Assembly (NCBI GenBank): GCA_914767715.1
Contig: OU612071.1
Coordinates: 2,666,001 to 2,730,000, forward strand
Reading direction: 5' to 3'
Origin: Membranipora membranacea
Taxonomy: Eukaryota; Bryozoa; Gymnolaemata; Cheilostomatida; Membraniporidae
Length of the DNA stretch: 64,000 bases
Part shown: positions 1 to 12,297 of the stretch, piece after piece
Layout: every line of letters begins with the position of its first letter
Position numbering within the stretch: position 1 is the stretch's first letter
Notes under the pieces: model-generated
What the model was told of the DNA's origin: nothing
Seen by the model: only the letters and a program-made list of their open reading frames with translations
Databases searched by the model: none
Made by a program: the position numbers and the translations under genes

Positions 1-91
1 GAAAAATTAAGGTGGTTTACAATATGAGCTCCTTAAAACTTGACTAAACAGATGGTACAATATTTAATTTTAATATTAATTTAAAAGATTT

Positions 92-1843
92 TTAGTTTAT
101 TGTCTCGGGAATATATATAGAAAAGTCATGATTGGCGAACTCCTCATCAGAGTCAGTGTCAAAATAGCAAGCTCTGACCATCATGTATATACATGATGGC
201 AGAGGTCTTCTCTCTTTCTTCCTTATCTCTGGAAACGTCCAAAAGATGATTGATCTATATGCAGCTAGGCGCTGCTGTCTCCTCTTTAATCTGTTGATCT
301 GGTCTTCAGACCAGACATTACTGGGGACCAGTGTCTCCGCATCAGGATATCGTTCAGCTATGATAAAAAAAAATATTGGTAGTGAGATTATGAAGCTAAG
401 TTCAGACATTTCATATTGAATTCCATTGAAAACTTCTGAAATCTCTGTTACATGATCACTCTTTGCTGAGTTGGCGAGACTTGCCGGTCTCATTTCCAAA
501 TCCCTTCATTGATCGAACAAGAAACCTTTTCATTCAACTGTTAGCAAATAATTTGGTTGATTGAGAGGCCAGAAGAGTGAACACAGTTAGGAAATTGAGA
601 GTGGTAATCAGTGGTTTAAAAACCTCTCACACATTGCAATAAAGAGTGCTCCAGTGATTTCACACAATTAAAATTATCTCCCAACACAAACATGAGCAGA
701 TTTTGACTTGCATTGTTTTGGCAAGTCCTGGATCTGTATTAGTGTGTTTAATTTAAATTGACTGTTGTTTTGGGGAGCGATCAGCAAAATAATTGCTTAT
801 TACAACATTACTACGCTAATAGTTACTGAGCGCCTGTACCAAGGAGTAACTTACTGTTACTCTTTGCCTATACTTACGATGATGGCAGGCATAATTCCTG
901 TACATAACTCTCAGTGGAGCAGGTCTTAAGAGGTCGTGTACGTCCTGTGAGTCAGCCATACACCTGATGTCTTCCTCTGGTCTCTTCTGCTCCCAAATCT
1001 TGTGCGTAGCACAGCAGTTATTCATGTGGTGATCGGGCCACACATGACACTTCCCACACAAGCACCATTCTGGATTGAGATCTACAGCCATCTGCTCCTA
1101 CAAAATCAGCACAGATATACATAATATATAATCAAGGAGGAATAGAGGAGTTACTCCTTGATATGATATAATATATAATTATATATTATATACACCAAAG
1201 CTGCGATACAAGGGCACAGTCAAGAGGAGTCTCAAATATCTCGACATTACCAACAAATGGTTGGCAGAAGCTGACAAATAACAGAGCGAGTTAGCGCAAA
1301 TTGATTCAGAAGCAGAAGTCATCATCGGAACCGATGGACTGCCAGTAGTATATGCACCAAGGAGGCAGCTGTAACTCCTTGTATGCAAACATCCAACACT
1401 TGCAGTGTTTCGTATAGTTGATCGCTCTCTATTAGTCTACAGCAAGCCTTCTGTGCTCTGCTCATTTACTCCAACAATAATGAAGTTACAGTTTTGTCTA
1501 GCCCTGTCTATGTTCTGTCAATGAACTAAACCTCAATCAATGAACTAAACCTCTGTCAATGAACTAAGGTTTAGTTCATTGGTTCTGTCCTGTCCAATTA
1601 CTAAGCTTAGTGTTGATAATAATTTTGTCATACCAATACCACAAATTTTATTCCCTGTATGCTATTGAATGGAATTACAAGTCAAGTGACATTTTTATTT
1701 CCTACCTGCTGTGGCATCTCTTCTTGTTGCTGCTCTTCCTGCTGCCCAACATTCTCTTGCAGCCTTTGTGCAACAACTCTTCTAGGCTGCAAATCCCAAG
1801 GGTTGTCCAGGGCCTCAAGGCTGGAGGAACTAGATGAAGACAT
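92..1843 (-). CDS. P2X7 receptor C-terminal-domain-like protein, three exons
   Basis: Spliced model: exon 1 1706-1843, exon 2 878-1097, exon 3 92-357, giving 207 codons plus stop. The start ATG (1841-1843) is the first after an in-frame TAG. The donors read GTAGGA and GTAAGT. The acceptors read TTTTGTAG and ATCATAG. Phases fit (138 nt, phase 0; then 220 nt, phase 1). Exon 1 encodes a Ser-rich start and a Gln/Glu-rich tail. Exon 2 carries the cysteine cluster WCLCGKC followed by a CC pair. Exon 3 carries RLAAYRSIIFW, then RPLPSCI and an acidic end. This order (WCxCGxC, CC, AYR..W, PLPSCI..R) is the hallmark of the zinc-binding cytoplasmic tail of vertebrate P2X7 and of many stand-alone invertebrate proteins. 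No membrane segment or ATP-gated channel part is visible, so it is a soluble tail-only protein. Its cellular role is unknown. The splice sites are predicted by eye. Confidence 0.8.
1195..1380 (+). pseudogene. Possible LINE ORF2 C-terminal relic in intron 1
   Basis: The plus strand reads a peptide beginning KLRYKGTVKRSLKYLDI, interrupted by one TAA. It resembles the extreme C-terminus of many non-LTR retrotransposon polyproteins (LRYKD..KR.LK..DI...W). It lies antisense inside the intron of the P2X7-tail-like gene. It is short and broken, so the assignment is tentative. Confidence 0.35.
1518..1581. repeat. Small direct and inverted repeat cluster
   Basis: Three direct copies of TCAATGAACTAA are followed immediately by an inverted copy (TTTAGTTCATTG), giving a short hairpin inside intron 1 of the P2X7-tail-like gene. 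Confidence 0.6.
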
Positions 1844-3435
1844 AATAAAGCAAGGAGTAAATGAAATGTTCTATGGAATGTGTGACTCGTTTTGTTGGAT
1901 TCTTGTCGATGAATGACTTTTAATTTTAATGTCAAATGATCAGTGAATAAATTGCGGGTTGAGGTATTCTCATCCTCACCAATCTTGTTTACAATCAATG
2001 AGGAAATAGAGCTATAATTCACACACTTTGATTGGCTACTCCTGAGATGCTGGAAAAAAACTTTGCTCGCTAATTCCCTCGTAGTATGTCATCACAATAT
2101 GATCACGTGACGTGATCGGCCATGTTGCAAATGTTACATAATTCCAAGGGGGTTACACCCACTTTTTTCCAGAGATGACAACTCTTGTAAATCAGTGTTT
2201 ACACCTGCTGTATCTTGCTCACATGGGATATCAAGTCAAGAAACATAATCCTAACATAATTAACCTACCCTCAAACTAAGTCTTTAAATGCTCAATATCC
2301 TCGCTCCTTAGATAAATTTGTTCGCAAATAGTTCAAACAAGAGTGAGCATAGTTCAATTGATTGGTGGCCAATTCTCGAACGAAGCTAAAACCAGGTCTG
2401 GCCTACTAAGCTAGATGATGATGTACCACTTGGTCTTATATGCGCATGTTTGATCAGTAAATAAAGTGTATACTAATATGTATATAGTTTTGCTGTTTGT
2501 ATTTAAGGGTGACCCCACAGTCTCAGACAGTTGGGAATGGTTGACATAAAGCAATAATGAGCCTATGCACACACTTTATACAAATACAAGACCCAGCCTA
2601 CATAGGCTGTAGTTGTAGTAAAGAGAGGGGGCATTTCCTTACAATGTAAAGTATGTAGGCCTACATGTAGCCATAGTAGATTAGCAATAACAGTTCTAGA
2701 CAATTAGTTGCACGAGAGTTGCCCACCTAAACATGCCACCACCAACAAACAACAAAGCGAGGAGTAAGGAGTAAACTCCTTGGACTTGTATGAGCCTCCC
2801 CCCTCCCTCTTACAACTCTTAGGGGTCCTTCTCCTTGCTTGATATTACACTGCACATGTACATTGTACTGGTACCATTGGCAAACTACAGAAAGCTACTA
2901 GTAGTGATAGTAACTAACAGTTACTAGCTAGACTTCTTAGTTAGTCTACTCATTTTTCACTCACAACTGAGTAGTAGAATAATTATAGTAGTGTACCAAA
3001 TAAATTAAATACTAAATAACATTTATTTACCTGAGAGCTACAACAAATTGATTCAATCAAGTCCATTCACAGCTGATCTAATTTCATTCTTCTTCATGTG
3101 AAGCTGAGTTGGCTCATCATCTCCTCATCGTGGTCTTATGTGTCTGTGAAGTAACTGATTGGTGCCACTGAGTCTGACTGCTGTTCAGAAAGTTGACTAC
3201 TAGCAATATCGATAACTAACTCAGTGTTCCCCAACACAGATATTGTAATCAGTATGAAGTTATTGAACAGGCCAATAAGAAAAAAAGTAAGATGTAATGG
3301 GCCAATCATATCAAAGCCTGTGAAAATTCGAAGAGAGAGGGCAACTCTTCATTTTTGAAGGTTGTAACGTGAGAGGGCAATTCCGAACCAGTTACCTTAT
3401 TACCCTGGAGTATTATGAATATAATTACAAATATT
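1844..3435. other. Intergenic stretch, no gene recognised
   Basis: AT-rich sequence between the P2X7-tail-like gene and the left LTR. It should contain the promoter and any 5' untranslated exon of the minus-strand gene, but I could not place a TATA box or initiator. No convincing coding frame or repeat was seen. Confidence 0.5.
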
Positions 3436-3440
3436 ATATA
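3436..3440. repeat. Target-site duplication ATATA, left copy
   Basis: The five bases before the left LTR match those after the right LTR (23134-23138). Five bp is the usual size for Ty3/Gypsy integration. The site is simple AT sequence, so chance agreement is possible. Confidence 0.65.
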
Positions 3441-4409
3441 TGTGGTACGGGAAATCTCGAAAGGGTGGAACACCTGGCCGTTACCTGGCTAGGGTTTGGT
3501 TCTCAGGCTAACGGTATCTAGCTAAACAAACTCACCATGAATGAGCCGAGAGAGTATAACTCCTGGGTAGAGGATTCCTGGATAGCTATCTTCAGCCTAG
3601 AGAGGGTCGTACTGGTGGCAAAGCCAACCTAGCAGAGCTGTTTACTGAGGGTCGTACTGGTGGCAAAGCCAACCTAGCAGAGCGGTTTACTGAGGGTCGT
3701 ACTGGTGGCAAAGCCAACCTAGCAGAGCTGGTTACTGAGGGTCGTACTGCTGGCAAAGCCAACCTAGCAGAGCTGTTTACTGAGGGTCGTACTGGTGGCA
3801 AAGCCAACCTAGCAGAGCTGGTGTCTCGAGTAGCTTACAAGCGGAGCTTGTAGCGGGTGCATTTCTATCTGATAGTATACGTTGCGAAGCGGGATGTACC
3901 CTGACCTTGCCCTCTGCGCAGATTAAGCGGGACGCACCCGGAACCTGGACTGTGTAGCCTTAGCTATATGAGGTGTATGGACTATATATTCAGACCGGAC
4001 ACTGAAACGCACTTGCTGGGAGTAATATTGGAAATGCGATAGACTGTCTGTGATAATACTGTAAGACGGTGCAGCCGTCTTAATATTAAGTTCCATGTCG
4101 ATAATTGCCAAGATTAAATGTGTATAGAATATATATTTATTATGTCCGTGAGATTGCTTCTGCAATAAATATATATATGTTGAAGCCGTCTACATGATAT
4201 TGATAATATAATATGTTCCAGTTTAAATCAGGGTAGATAACCCTTTTCACATCAGAATGACTCTGTTTGACTTTGAATATTCTATATTTAGAATATTCAA
4301 AATTATTAGGCATGATACATCCATTATAATAGCAGACAGCAAGAGTTGTCCCCTCAATAATGCGTGTTACTGGGCTCGCTGCATTATTTATAGCCTCAAA
4401 ACTACCTCA
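3441..4409 (-). repeat. 3' LTR (left), 969 bp
   Basis: Matches 22105-23133 almost base for base. It starts TGTGGTACGG and ends CTACCTCA on the plus strand. It holds five copies of a 45-bp internal repeat, against six in the other LTR, and lacks a 15-bp duplication present there. Confidence 0.95.
3602..3826. repeat. 45-bp minisatellite inside the left LTR, five copies
   Basis: The unit begins GAGGGTCGTACTGGTGGCAA; the last copy is incomplete. Because 45 is divisible by three, it creates an open minus-strand frame with a 15-residue repeat. I treat that frame as a by-product. Confidence 0.9.
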
Positions 4410-4716
4410 GTTGCCTCAATATAAAATTATGTGTGAAACACATCATATATTTTATTTTAATGCCCAGCAGATAAGAACTTTGGCTATCATAAACTACCAA
4501 TTCCATTACTGTGGCTCTGTACATGCTGAAGTGAATCCTGTGGGTCACTGGTCTGGTGGGAATTGATAATAACTAAGGTGAGTAATATTTTCTATGTGTC
4601 ATGTGTTCAGCAACACATTTGAATGACTGACAGAGAGATAGATAGTCATAGCCTAATAATCTGAGGATAAATAGCCATGAATGTATAGTAATATATATAG
4701 ATATGTTCAACTCAGT
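4410..4716 (-). other. Gypsy 3' untranslated region
   Basis: Lies between the pol stop codon and the 3' LTR. A purine tract is expected directly upstream of the LTR on the minus strand, but the sequence there (ATTGAGGCAAC) is only weakly purine-rich. Confidence 0.6.
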
Positions 4717-7700
4717 CTAGTCCATGAAATAATCTTGATACCTTGAAGGCAGCCTCCTTTCTCTCCTTCTTCCAACACTTACAGCAGGCCCATCAGGGTG
4801 ACTAGTATTGTGTGATTGAGAAGTGTTGTTTTGACCTGAGTCAGGAGGAATGCTATCGTCTGACCCATCAGGCTGTATGATAGGCCTTGGGGACACCATA
4901 TTGTCGTAAGTATATCTATCTTGGGTTGTAGTTGTAGTCATGAAGTCATCACCCAGATCATCTGGATCTAGGATAAGATCATCATCTGATTGGTCCATCC
5001 CATGCTGAGACATGAAGTCACCCAGGTCAGGTTCAACTTCAGTCGGGTTAGGACTATATAATTTCAATCTGCTGTGATGCTCTATCACCTCCTTTCCCTT
5101 CTCTGATAGTACATAGGTGTCAAAATCTAGTACTTTAATGATAGAGTGAGGTCCACTAAATTTTGTTTCCATCTTGGAGGGATTTATCTTTTTGACCAAC
5201 ACTCTATCGCCGACCTTTAGAGGGGTGTGTATCAAGTGGTCATAACCCTCCATTTGTATGTTTGGGGCCCCCAGACACTTGCTGTAAACATACTTTATCT
5301 TTTCATTTAGCTTCCGTACGTAATCTGTTACCGGTATATTGTCACCTGGAGGACAGAGCACAGCTGGAAGTCTCACCTCTCTGCCTAACATAACCATGTT
5401 CGGGGAGAACCCTGTAGCAGAGTGAGGAGTGGCTCTGTAGGCGGACATTACCGTATCTAGGAGATCATCCCACTCTAGTTGGGTATGCTCAACACAGGTA
5501 CGTAACTGCGATGTAACCGTCCCAATCACTCGTTCGGCATAGGAGTTACCCATTGGGTGATACCTTGCCGAGAATGTTTGTTTACACTGGCCCAGATTGC
5601 TCAGCTCTTTCATCAGCTCAGAGATGAAGGCGCTGCCACGGTCCGAATGCAGTACTCGGCTATAGCCAAAATTGGCAAACAGGCCCTTGTATAAACTTTT
5701 AGCACAGAACTCAGCATCAGGTTGGGCAAGAGGATATGCCTCTGCCCAACGAGAAAAGTGCTCGACGGCCATTAATATGTATGTATTCTCATTCGATGTC
5801 CGTTGTAGGGGACCAATGAAATCAAGGCTCACCTGATCCATAATGGTCCCTACTACTAGATTCCGATGGTTGACACGGTTTCTAGTCAATTTACTCATTT
5901 GGCAACTGGTACATGATTTAACAAACAATCTGATATCAGACTGCATGTCATGCCAGTAATAATATAATCTGAGCCTTGACTCCGTCCTGTCCATGCCACT
6001 GTGATCCATCTCATGGAACGATTTTATCAGCTTTGCCTGGTAATATTCCGGCACCAAAATTTTATCTTCGTTCTCAGGATGAGTTGTGATCATTAATACA
6101 CCGTCCTGGAATTTCATTGAGGGCATTTTACCAATATAGAATCGAGTAATTCGAGGTAAATGCTTGCAGTTCTTATGTGATATGCTTTTATTCTCTTTTA
6201 GACTCTGAATGACAGGCATGAGATGTGGATCTTCAGCTTGAGCCAGCACTAGTTCATCCGTGGATAGACCAACGGAGAAGTCAACTGACCGGACTGTGAA
6301 ACCACATTCATCCTCAGGTTCCTCGCTGAGAGGTTGCTGCGATGCTGAAGGGAGTGGAGATAAAGCATCAGCATTAGAGTGCTGGCGACCTGGTCTATGA
6401 ATCACATCGAATTTATATGTCCCCAGGACCTCCAACCATCTGGCTAGAATTCCCTGTGGATTCTTGAGATTGTGTAACCATATCAGAGAGTGATGGTCAA
6501 CCCGACATACAAACTCTGACCCATACAGGTATGTATGGAAATGTCTTACGGCATACACTAGTGCTAGCATTTCCTGTTTAGTCACTGGATATTTCTTTTG
6601 ACTATCTGAGAGTCTTTTACTAAAGAAAGCAATGGGTTTTTCATCCCCATCCTTATCAATCTGAGCCAGTACAGCTCCCATAGCTTCACCACTACAGTCA
6701 GTGTCCAAAATGAAAGGTATTGTCCAGTCTGGGAATGACAGAGATGTGAAACTCGCTAAACTGTCCTTTAATGTCTGGAATGCATTTTGGCATTCCTCAT
6801 TCCACGCAAGTTTCCTTGACTGGTTTTTCTTTTTCAACAGGTCGAACAGAGGGACTGCAATCTCTGCAAACCTCTCCACAAACTTCCTGTAATACCCTGT
6901 GAGACCAAGGAAACATCTCAGCTCTTTAATGCAGGTAGGAGTGGACACTTCCTGAATTGCCTTTACTTTGGCTGGGTCTGTATGAATACCATCCTGATTA
7001 ACGATATGGCCCAAAAACTCAACTTCCTGTTTGAGTAAATGTGTCTTAGACACTTTGATTTTTAGATTGGCTTTTTGCAGCCGCTCTAACATGGTATCCA
7101 ACCTGGTCAGATGTGTTTCTTCATCTGAACTGAAGACAATTATGTCGTCGAGATACACTAGTAGTGATTGCCATTGCAATCCTTGTAACACTTTCTCCAT
7201 CAACCTTTCGAAGGTGGCTGGAGCACCACACAATCCCATACCGAGTACACGCCATGTATAGACTCCGCTTTTGGTGCAAAAAGCTACCATTTCCTTAGCG
7301 TCAGGGCTTAAGGAGCACTGCCAATAACCAGATAAAAGGTCAAATGTGCTAAAAAGAGTTGAACCTCTCAGTGCCTCTAGTGAGTCGTCAATACGTGGTA
7401 GGGGTTGTGATGGAATATAAGTTGCTTTATTTAGCTTGCGGTAGTCCTGGACAAACCGACTGGTTCCATCTTTCTTAGCTATCAGTAGAACAGGAGCACT
7501 ATATGGTGACACTGTACGTTCAATGATGCCCTTTATCAATAGTTCATCTACATGCTTTTCTATTTCTAGGTTAGCATGATATCCTACTCTATATGGAGGA
7601 AGCCTGATTGGTTGAGTGCCAGGTTTGAGCGTGATTTCATGAGGAACCAGATCACAATAACCCATGTCATATGCATCCTTGGAAAACACATCCTGATATT

Positions 7701-7889
7701 TGACGAGGAGTTGTCTCATCTTTGACTTACTGTCAACTGAGATATATTCAGGTAAGGTGTCGAATAGGGGTTTGACATGGTCAGGCAAGACCGATTCTGA
7801 GTCAATGGTGACATCACAATTCTGGATGGTTGTGCCATTCCAGTCTAGTACCTCAGGTTCATGTATATCAATAATGTTTCCATCAGTGA
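4717..7889 (-). CDS. pol: Gypsy pol: reverse transcriptase, RNase H, integrase
   Basis: This ORF carries the enzymes that copy and integrate the element. Numbering from the Met at 7936-7938, RT covers about residues 110-340 with the catalytic DLLSGYWQ and VYLDDI motifs (YLDD 262-265). RNase H covers about 400-530 with LDTDCSGEAMGAV and DHHSL. The integrase zinc finger is HX3H (642/646) and CX2C (676/679). The catalytic DDE is D706, D766 and E802 (35-residue D-E spacing). A GPY/F-like segment (FSGPHSIIKV) and an acidic, then Arg-rich tail follow. The first 13 or so residues, including the Met, are encoded by the end of the nested transposon, not by the retroelement. The enzymatic part looks intact, but it is cut off from protease by the 11.3-kb insert. 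Confidence 0.95.
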
Positions 7890-7898
7890 GGAAAGCTA
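7890..7898. repeat. 9-bp target duplication GGAAAGCTA, left
   Basis: Identical to 19209-19217. The two copies mark the exact edges of the nested element. The retroelement codons on the two outer sides lie in the same reading frame. Confidence 0.85.
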
Positions 7899-7926
7899 GA
7901 GGCAGGTGCAGCATCGGAGATTTTGA
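7899..7926. repeat. Left terminal inverted repeat of the nested element
   Basis: Reads GAGGCAGGTGCAGC..., and pairs with 19181-19208 read on the other strand with a few mismatches and a one-base offset. Confidence 0.75.
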
Positions 7927-8029
7927 GAAACTCCCCATGTTAATTTCCTATCTAACTTGAAAATTTCTCCGTTCATTATAACATATATGATTTTTGTAGA
8001 AATACGTAGCATATTGTATCGTAGAAATG

Positions 8030-9010
8030 TTAGCAGAGCATTATTACATTGAGCAGAAAACTCTGAACTGAAGAATGTGTAATGAAACTTTGACAGCCCT
8101 GACTTGGGTCAGGATCGTAGAAACGTTGAAACGTAGAATATCAATGCAAAGTTATATAAACTTTGTAGAAAAAACGTAGAAACGTTAGAGAAAGCAATAA
8201 ACTCTCAATCGTAGAACGTAGAATGAAAACGTTGACAGCCCCGACTTGGGTCAGGATCGTAGAAACGTTGAAACGTAGAATATCAATGCAAAGTTATATA
8301 AACTTTATGGAAAATACGTAGAAATGTTAGAGAAAGCAATAAACTCTCAATCGTAGAACGTAAAATGAAAACGTTGACAGCCCCGACTCGGGTCAGGATC
8401 GTAGAAACGTTGAAACGTAGAATATCAATGCAAAGCTATATTAACTTTGTAGAAAAAACGTAGAAATGTTAGAGAAAGCAATAATCTCTCAATCGCAGAA
8501 CGTAGAATGAAACGTTGACAGTCCCGACTTGGGTCAGGGTCGTAGAAACGTTGAAACGTAGATTATCAATGCAAAGTTATATAAACTTTGTAGAAAAAAC
8601 GTAGAAATGTTAGAGAAAGCAATAAGCTCTCAATCGTAGAACGTAGAATGAAAACGTTGACAGCCCTGACTTGGGTCAGGATCGTAGAAACGTTGAAACG
8701 TAGAATTTCAATGCAAAGTTATAATGATTTTGTAGAAAAAACGTAGAATCGTTAGAGAAAGCAATGAACTCTCAATCGTAGAACGTAGAATGAAAAAGTT
8801 GACAGCCCTGACTCGGGTCAGGATCGTAGAAACGTTGAAACGTAGAATATCAATGCAAAGTTATATAAACTTTGTAGAAAAAACGTAGAAACGTTAGAGA
8901 AAGCAATAAACTCTCAATCGTAGAACGTAGAATGAAAACGTTGACAGCCCCGACTAGGGTCAGGATCGTTGCAAAGCTGTTATATAAATTTTGTAGAAAA
9001 AACATAGAAG
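8030..9010. repeat. 142-bp tandem array, about seven copies
   Basis: The landmark TTGACAG recurs near 8090, 8232, 8374, 8515, 8657, 8799 and 8941, a spacing of 141-142 bp. Each unit has several GTAGAA/CGTAGAA motifs and a short palindrome, CTGACTTGGGTCAG, with variants. The array sits just inside the left end of the nested element. Confidence 0.93.
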
Positions 9011-12000
9011 CGTTAGAGAAATCAATAAACTTAGAGAGCAAAGAGACATAGACAGGATAATATGAGAGCCTTATGGTTGCCAGATTTTGAATCTCCATGC
9101 TTCATACATATGCCCTCCAATTTCTATCACTCTTCTGCTATCCAGTGTTGAGATATAGGTAACTCACATTATAATCATGACACATCATCATTGAACTCTA
9201 TCGACGTCATTGAATTTTCAGATTTATCTCCACATAACTCATTTTTTCCGCACTTTTCGGAATAACTTCTAGAATATGATACCTAGAGCCCTGGAAAATG
9301 TTGGACACATAAACTGGAGCATGGAGATTCCAAATCTGGCATCGATTAGTCTCTCAACCTATTCCTTGCCTATTAATCCTCAAACTCTCAATCATAACTT
9401 GGCAATGGTGACCGGTCAATTTTGGGTCAGTTTCTGGAATTCTTGCATGTCAGAGATCAATGCAGAGTTTTCTAAATTTTCTTGCAAGAATGTATGATTG
9501 TGTTTCCATTGTAAACGCTCAGTGTAGATAGAGTGTTACCAGAAAGTAGAATGCCTAGAACTTGCTGACAGCTATATTTAGTATTATTATTAATTTTCAA
9601 ACACAAAATTTATGAATAATCTAGGCTATGATGACAAACACATAGCATAAAATAAGAGTATGAGCATGAGAAAAGAGTATAAATATAGGTTTAATGTATG
9701 GTTTAAGGTTATGATACCAACGTTGACCGATTTTGACATTTTATATATCATTGTAAAGCTAATCAAACACTGATTGCAAATAATTTGATTTCAGCATGAC
9801 GTCATGTCATGGCGTTGTGCTATTTTGATATGAGGCAGGGTAAGGGTCTTTGAGGAGGAATTTTTAGAACAATGTGGTGCAGACACAATGGTTCATATCA
9901 GACTTTCAACTGAATAATTTTTACAAGACACCTAAGAAACACCCTTGTTATTATTAGTCATGACATGTAGCATAGGGTCTTCCCACAGTAAATAACATGT
10001 ATTTTTGTCATGTGGCTTGCATCACATTGGAGCCTCATCCATTAATCCAAAGCGACCTGAATAAGCTAATATTTGATGCATAAAAGATAGTTTTTCCTCT
10101 TGTGCTCAGTGCCCCAGGATCCAGAACTTTCTCCTCATGAGTCTTTCAGAGGCTTCTTGTAAACATTATGCAGTTGAGTCTGATTGGAATCATAGTATCT
10201 GCACCATAGTGTCCTAAAAAATCCTCCTCAAAGACGACTCATAATAGCACAACGCACAACGAGTTGTTTGTCCAGAAGGTCATCCACTACACCATTCTGC
10301 TGCAAATACACAAAATTTTTTTATAAATATCTGCATATGGCTATATCAACCTAAATGATCTCAAATATATAATCTAGGCCGTGTCTGGGGATTATGACCA
10401 TTGCATTGCATCGGTCGTCGTGGCCCAAACCAAAATGCTAAATTAAATCGGCTTACTATTACTACCCATCAGTCCCCTAGCTATGAGAGCTCAAAAAAGG
10501 TGGGCAACACTGAGTTACAGTTATCTCGCCCAGAATTTTGTGCTGATTTTAAATCTCTGGTTTCTTCAGCTTCCAGTCTTCCAGTTGAAAAGTTATTCAG
10601 GGTTATAGTCAAGAAGACACCAAAAGTTATCATTCAGTTTACCTAAACAGAAGGAGGACAACAGTTTGACAGCATTTATATGTGTAGATAGGTTGCTTAA
10701 ATACTATGTCATAGTTCTACACCTATCAGTTTGCCAACAAAAAAGGAGGAGACAATTCTTATAATTGCCTATATAATCCAATTGTTTTGCCCAGGTATAG
10801 CCTGTAGTGCACTGTCCTGATTAAAAAAACCTCACCATTTGTGCCCTGATATTATATATAATATAAACTAATGTGTACCTATATACCTACATCGACCGCT
10901 TGGTCAAAAAACCACTAAAGCATGCATCCAACCAAAACCTTCCGACTTGCTCAATACAAATTTAATTATATTAGACTGATTGCCTCTGACAACGGCGTTG
11001 AACAAGGTCCGGGAAGAATTGGTAGCTCTACTTCTATCAAATCAGTGGATATAATGTATTTGATGACATTGGCTGCTGCGCGAACTGTAGTGGGGAACCA
11101 GAATGAGTCGAATGGGAGTACATTCTGTTACTTTGTCTCCCTAGGAAATTTGTACTATCGCCAATAAAAAAAAGATGCAAAGAAGGATTCCATTCTGTAT
11201 GATAGGCCTGGATGGCACATATCATGAATCTGAATGGGATCCTCGACTCGCATGTGTTTTCGACTTTGAGGTATTATAATCACATTCAGTCTCCCTCTGT
11301 TAATACTATAAAAAATGTTTCCCCTCCTTGTGTGACGGCATTTGAAAAATAAGCGCATGTTTATCTCTGAAAGTCCACTCGGTCTCAAATTTTATGCGCT
11401 AAAACTAATTTTGCAAATATCTTGACCAGAAAAATCAGCTAATTAAGCGTGAAGGTCTTTTGATATGTATATGCATAGATTGCATCCTCTACTGCTGAGT
11501 GAGGAAAAAAACGTAATCAGTGGTATATTACCTAAATTAGAATGCATTACTGGCTTTTGAATTTAAATTACAAGAAACAGCATCGCACCATGACAAACCT
11601 ACAGAATGATCAATAATAGCACTCAATCATACCTATTTAAATTCATATCTGTTAAATTACCAGTTAGTCCTCTCCTAAACCCCAGTTGCCCAGACGATTG
11701 GATAGTCACACTTCACACAGAATTATTATTATTATTGAGAATAACCTCCTCTTATTATTTCGGGTTAAAAATTAAGTTTTGGTGTCTTCTGGACTACATG
11801 AGAAACTAAGTACTCCATAGATGGTCAATCCCATTGAACATTGTGTAGAACATGCTGCAGATCAAGCAGCCCAGTTGCAGCAACAATGTTTTATCAGTGA
11901 AATGACTGCTTTTTAAACTTAGAAACTATATGGCGGATTACGAAGACAATTCAAGAAATGCAGAACTATTTGAGCCATTTTTACAGATTTAAATGTGGCC

Positions 12001-12186
12001 AGAAATGATAGGGTGATTACACTTACAAACGGGATAATATTGACATCATGTAGGGGTCACAAATATTGATCCGAAAAGGAGGGGGGATTTACCAACTCAA
12101 TTATAGACAACACACTATTACATTTGTGTAAACCAAGGTGGTAAACACTACCTTCGTATAGATAAAATAATTCTGGGGAGCATTAC
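9011..12186. other. Interior of nested element, no gene recognised
   Basis: An inverted pair at about 9074-9102 and 9318-9350 (sharing GGAGATTC and AAATCTGGCA) lies beside the array. The remainder has only scattered short frames, for example near 10401-10646 and 10922-11167, that I do not recognise and that lack clear splice signals. Confidence 0.5.
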
Positions 12187-12297
12187 CTCTGCTTCATCAG
12201 GATATGCTTTTCCCTCATCATAATACCCATCATCATCACTGTCTCCAGTGCTACCTGTTCCATCACAACAACTGCCATGCCCCCAGGGATCAAGGCA
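12187..12297 (-). CDS. Possible acidic exon inside the nested element
   Basis: A 37-codon open stretch rich in Gly, Asp, Glu and Tyr (it includes GDSDDDGYYDEG) ends at a candidate donor GAG|GTAATG. Its upstream edge has an in-frame stop and no acceptor before the coding-like part, so it may be a decayed exon. It could belong with the exon at 12864-12935, but phase and acceptor do not prove a join. Confidence 0.3.

Noticed and set aside
1702-2022. 106-codon minus-strand ORF
   Set aside because: It overlaps exon 1 of the P2X7-tail-like gene in the wrong frame; the spliced frame explains the region better.
3592-3807. LTR-internal repeat ORF as a gene
   Set aside because: The 45-bp period alone keeps the frame open, and it recurs in both LTRs, so it is listed only as a repeat.
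4410-4440. Polypurine tract next to the 3' LTR
   Set aside because: The minus strand there is only weakly purine-rich, so no tract is called.
8030-9010. CRISPR-like array
   Set aside because: Units are 142 bp with no distinct spacers, in a eukaryotic genome, so it is a tandem repeat.
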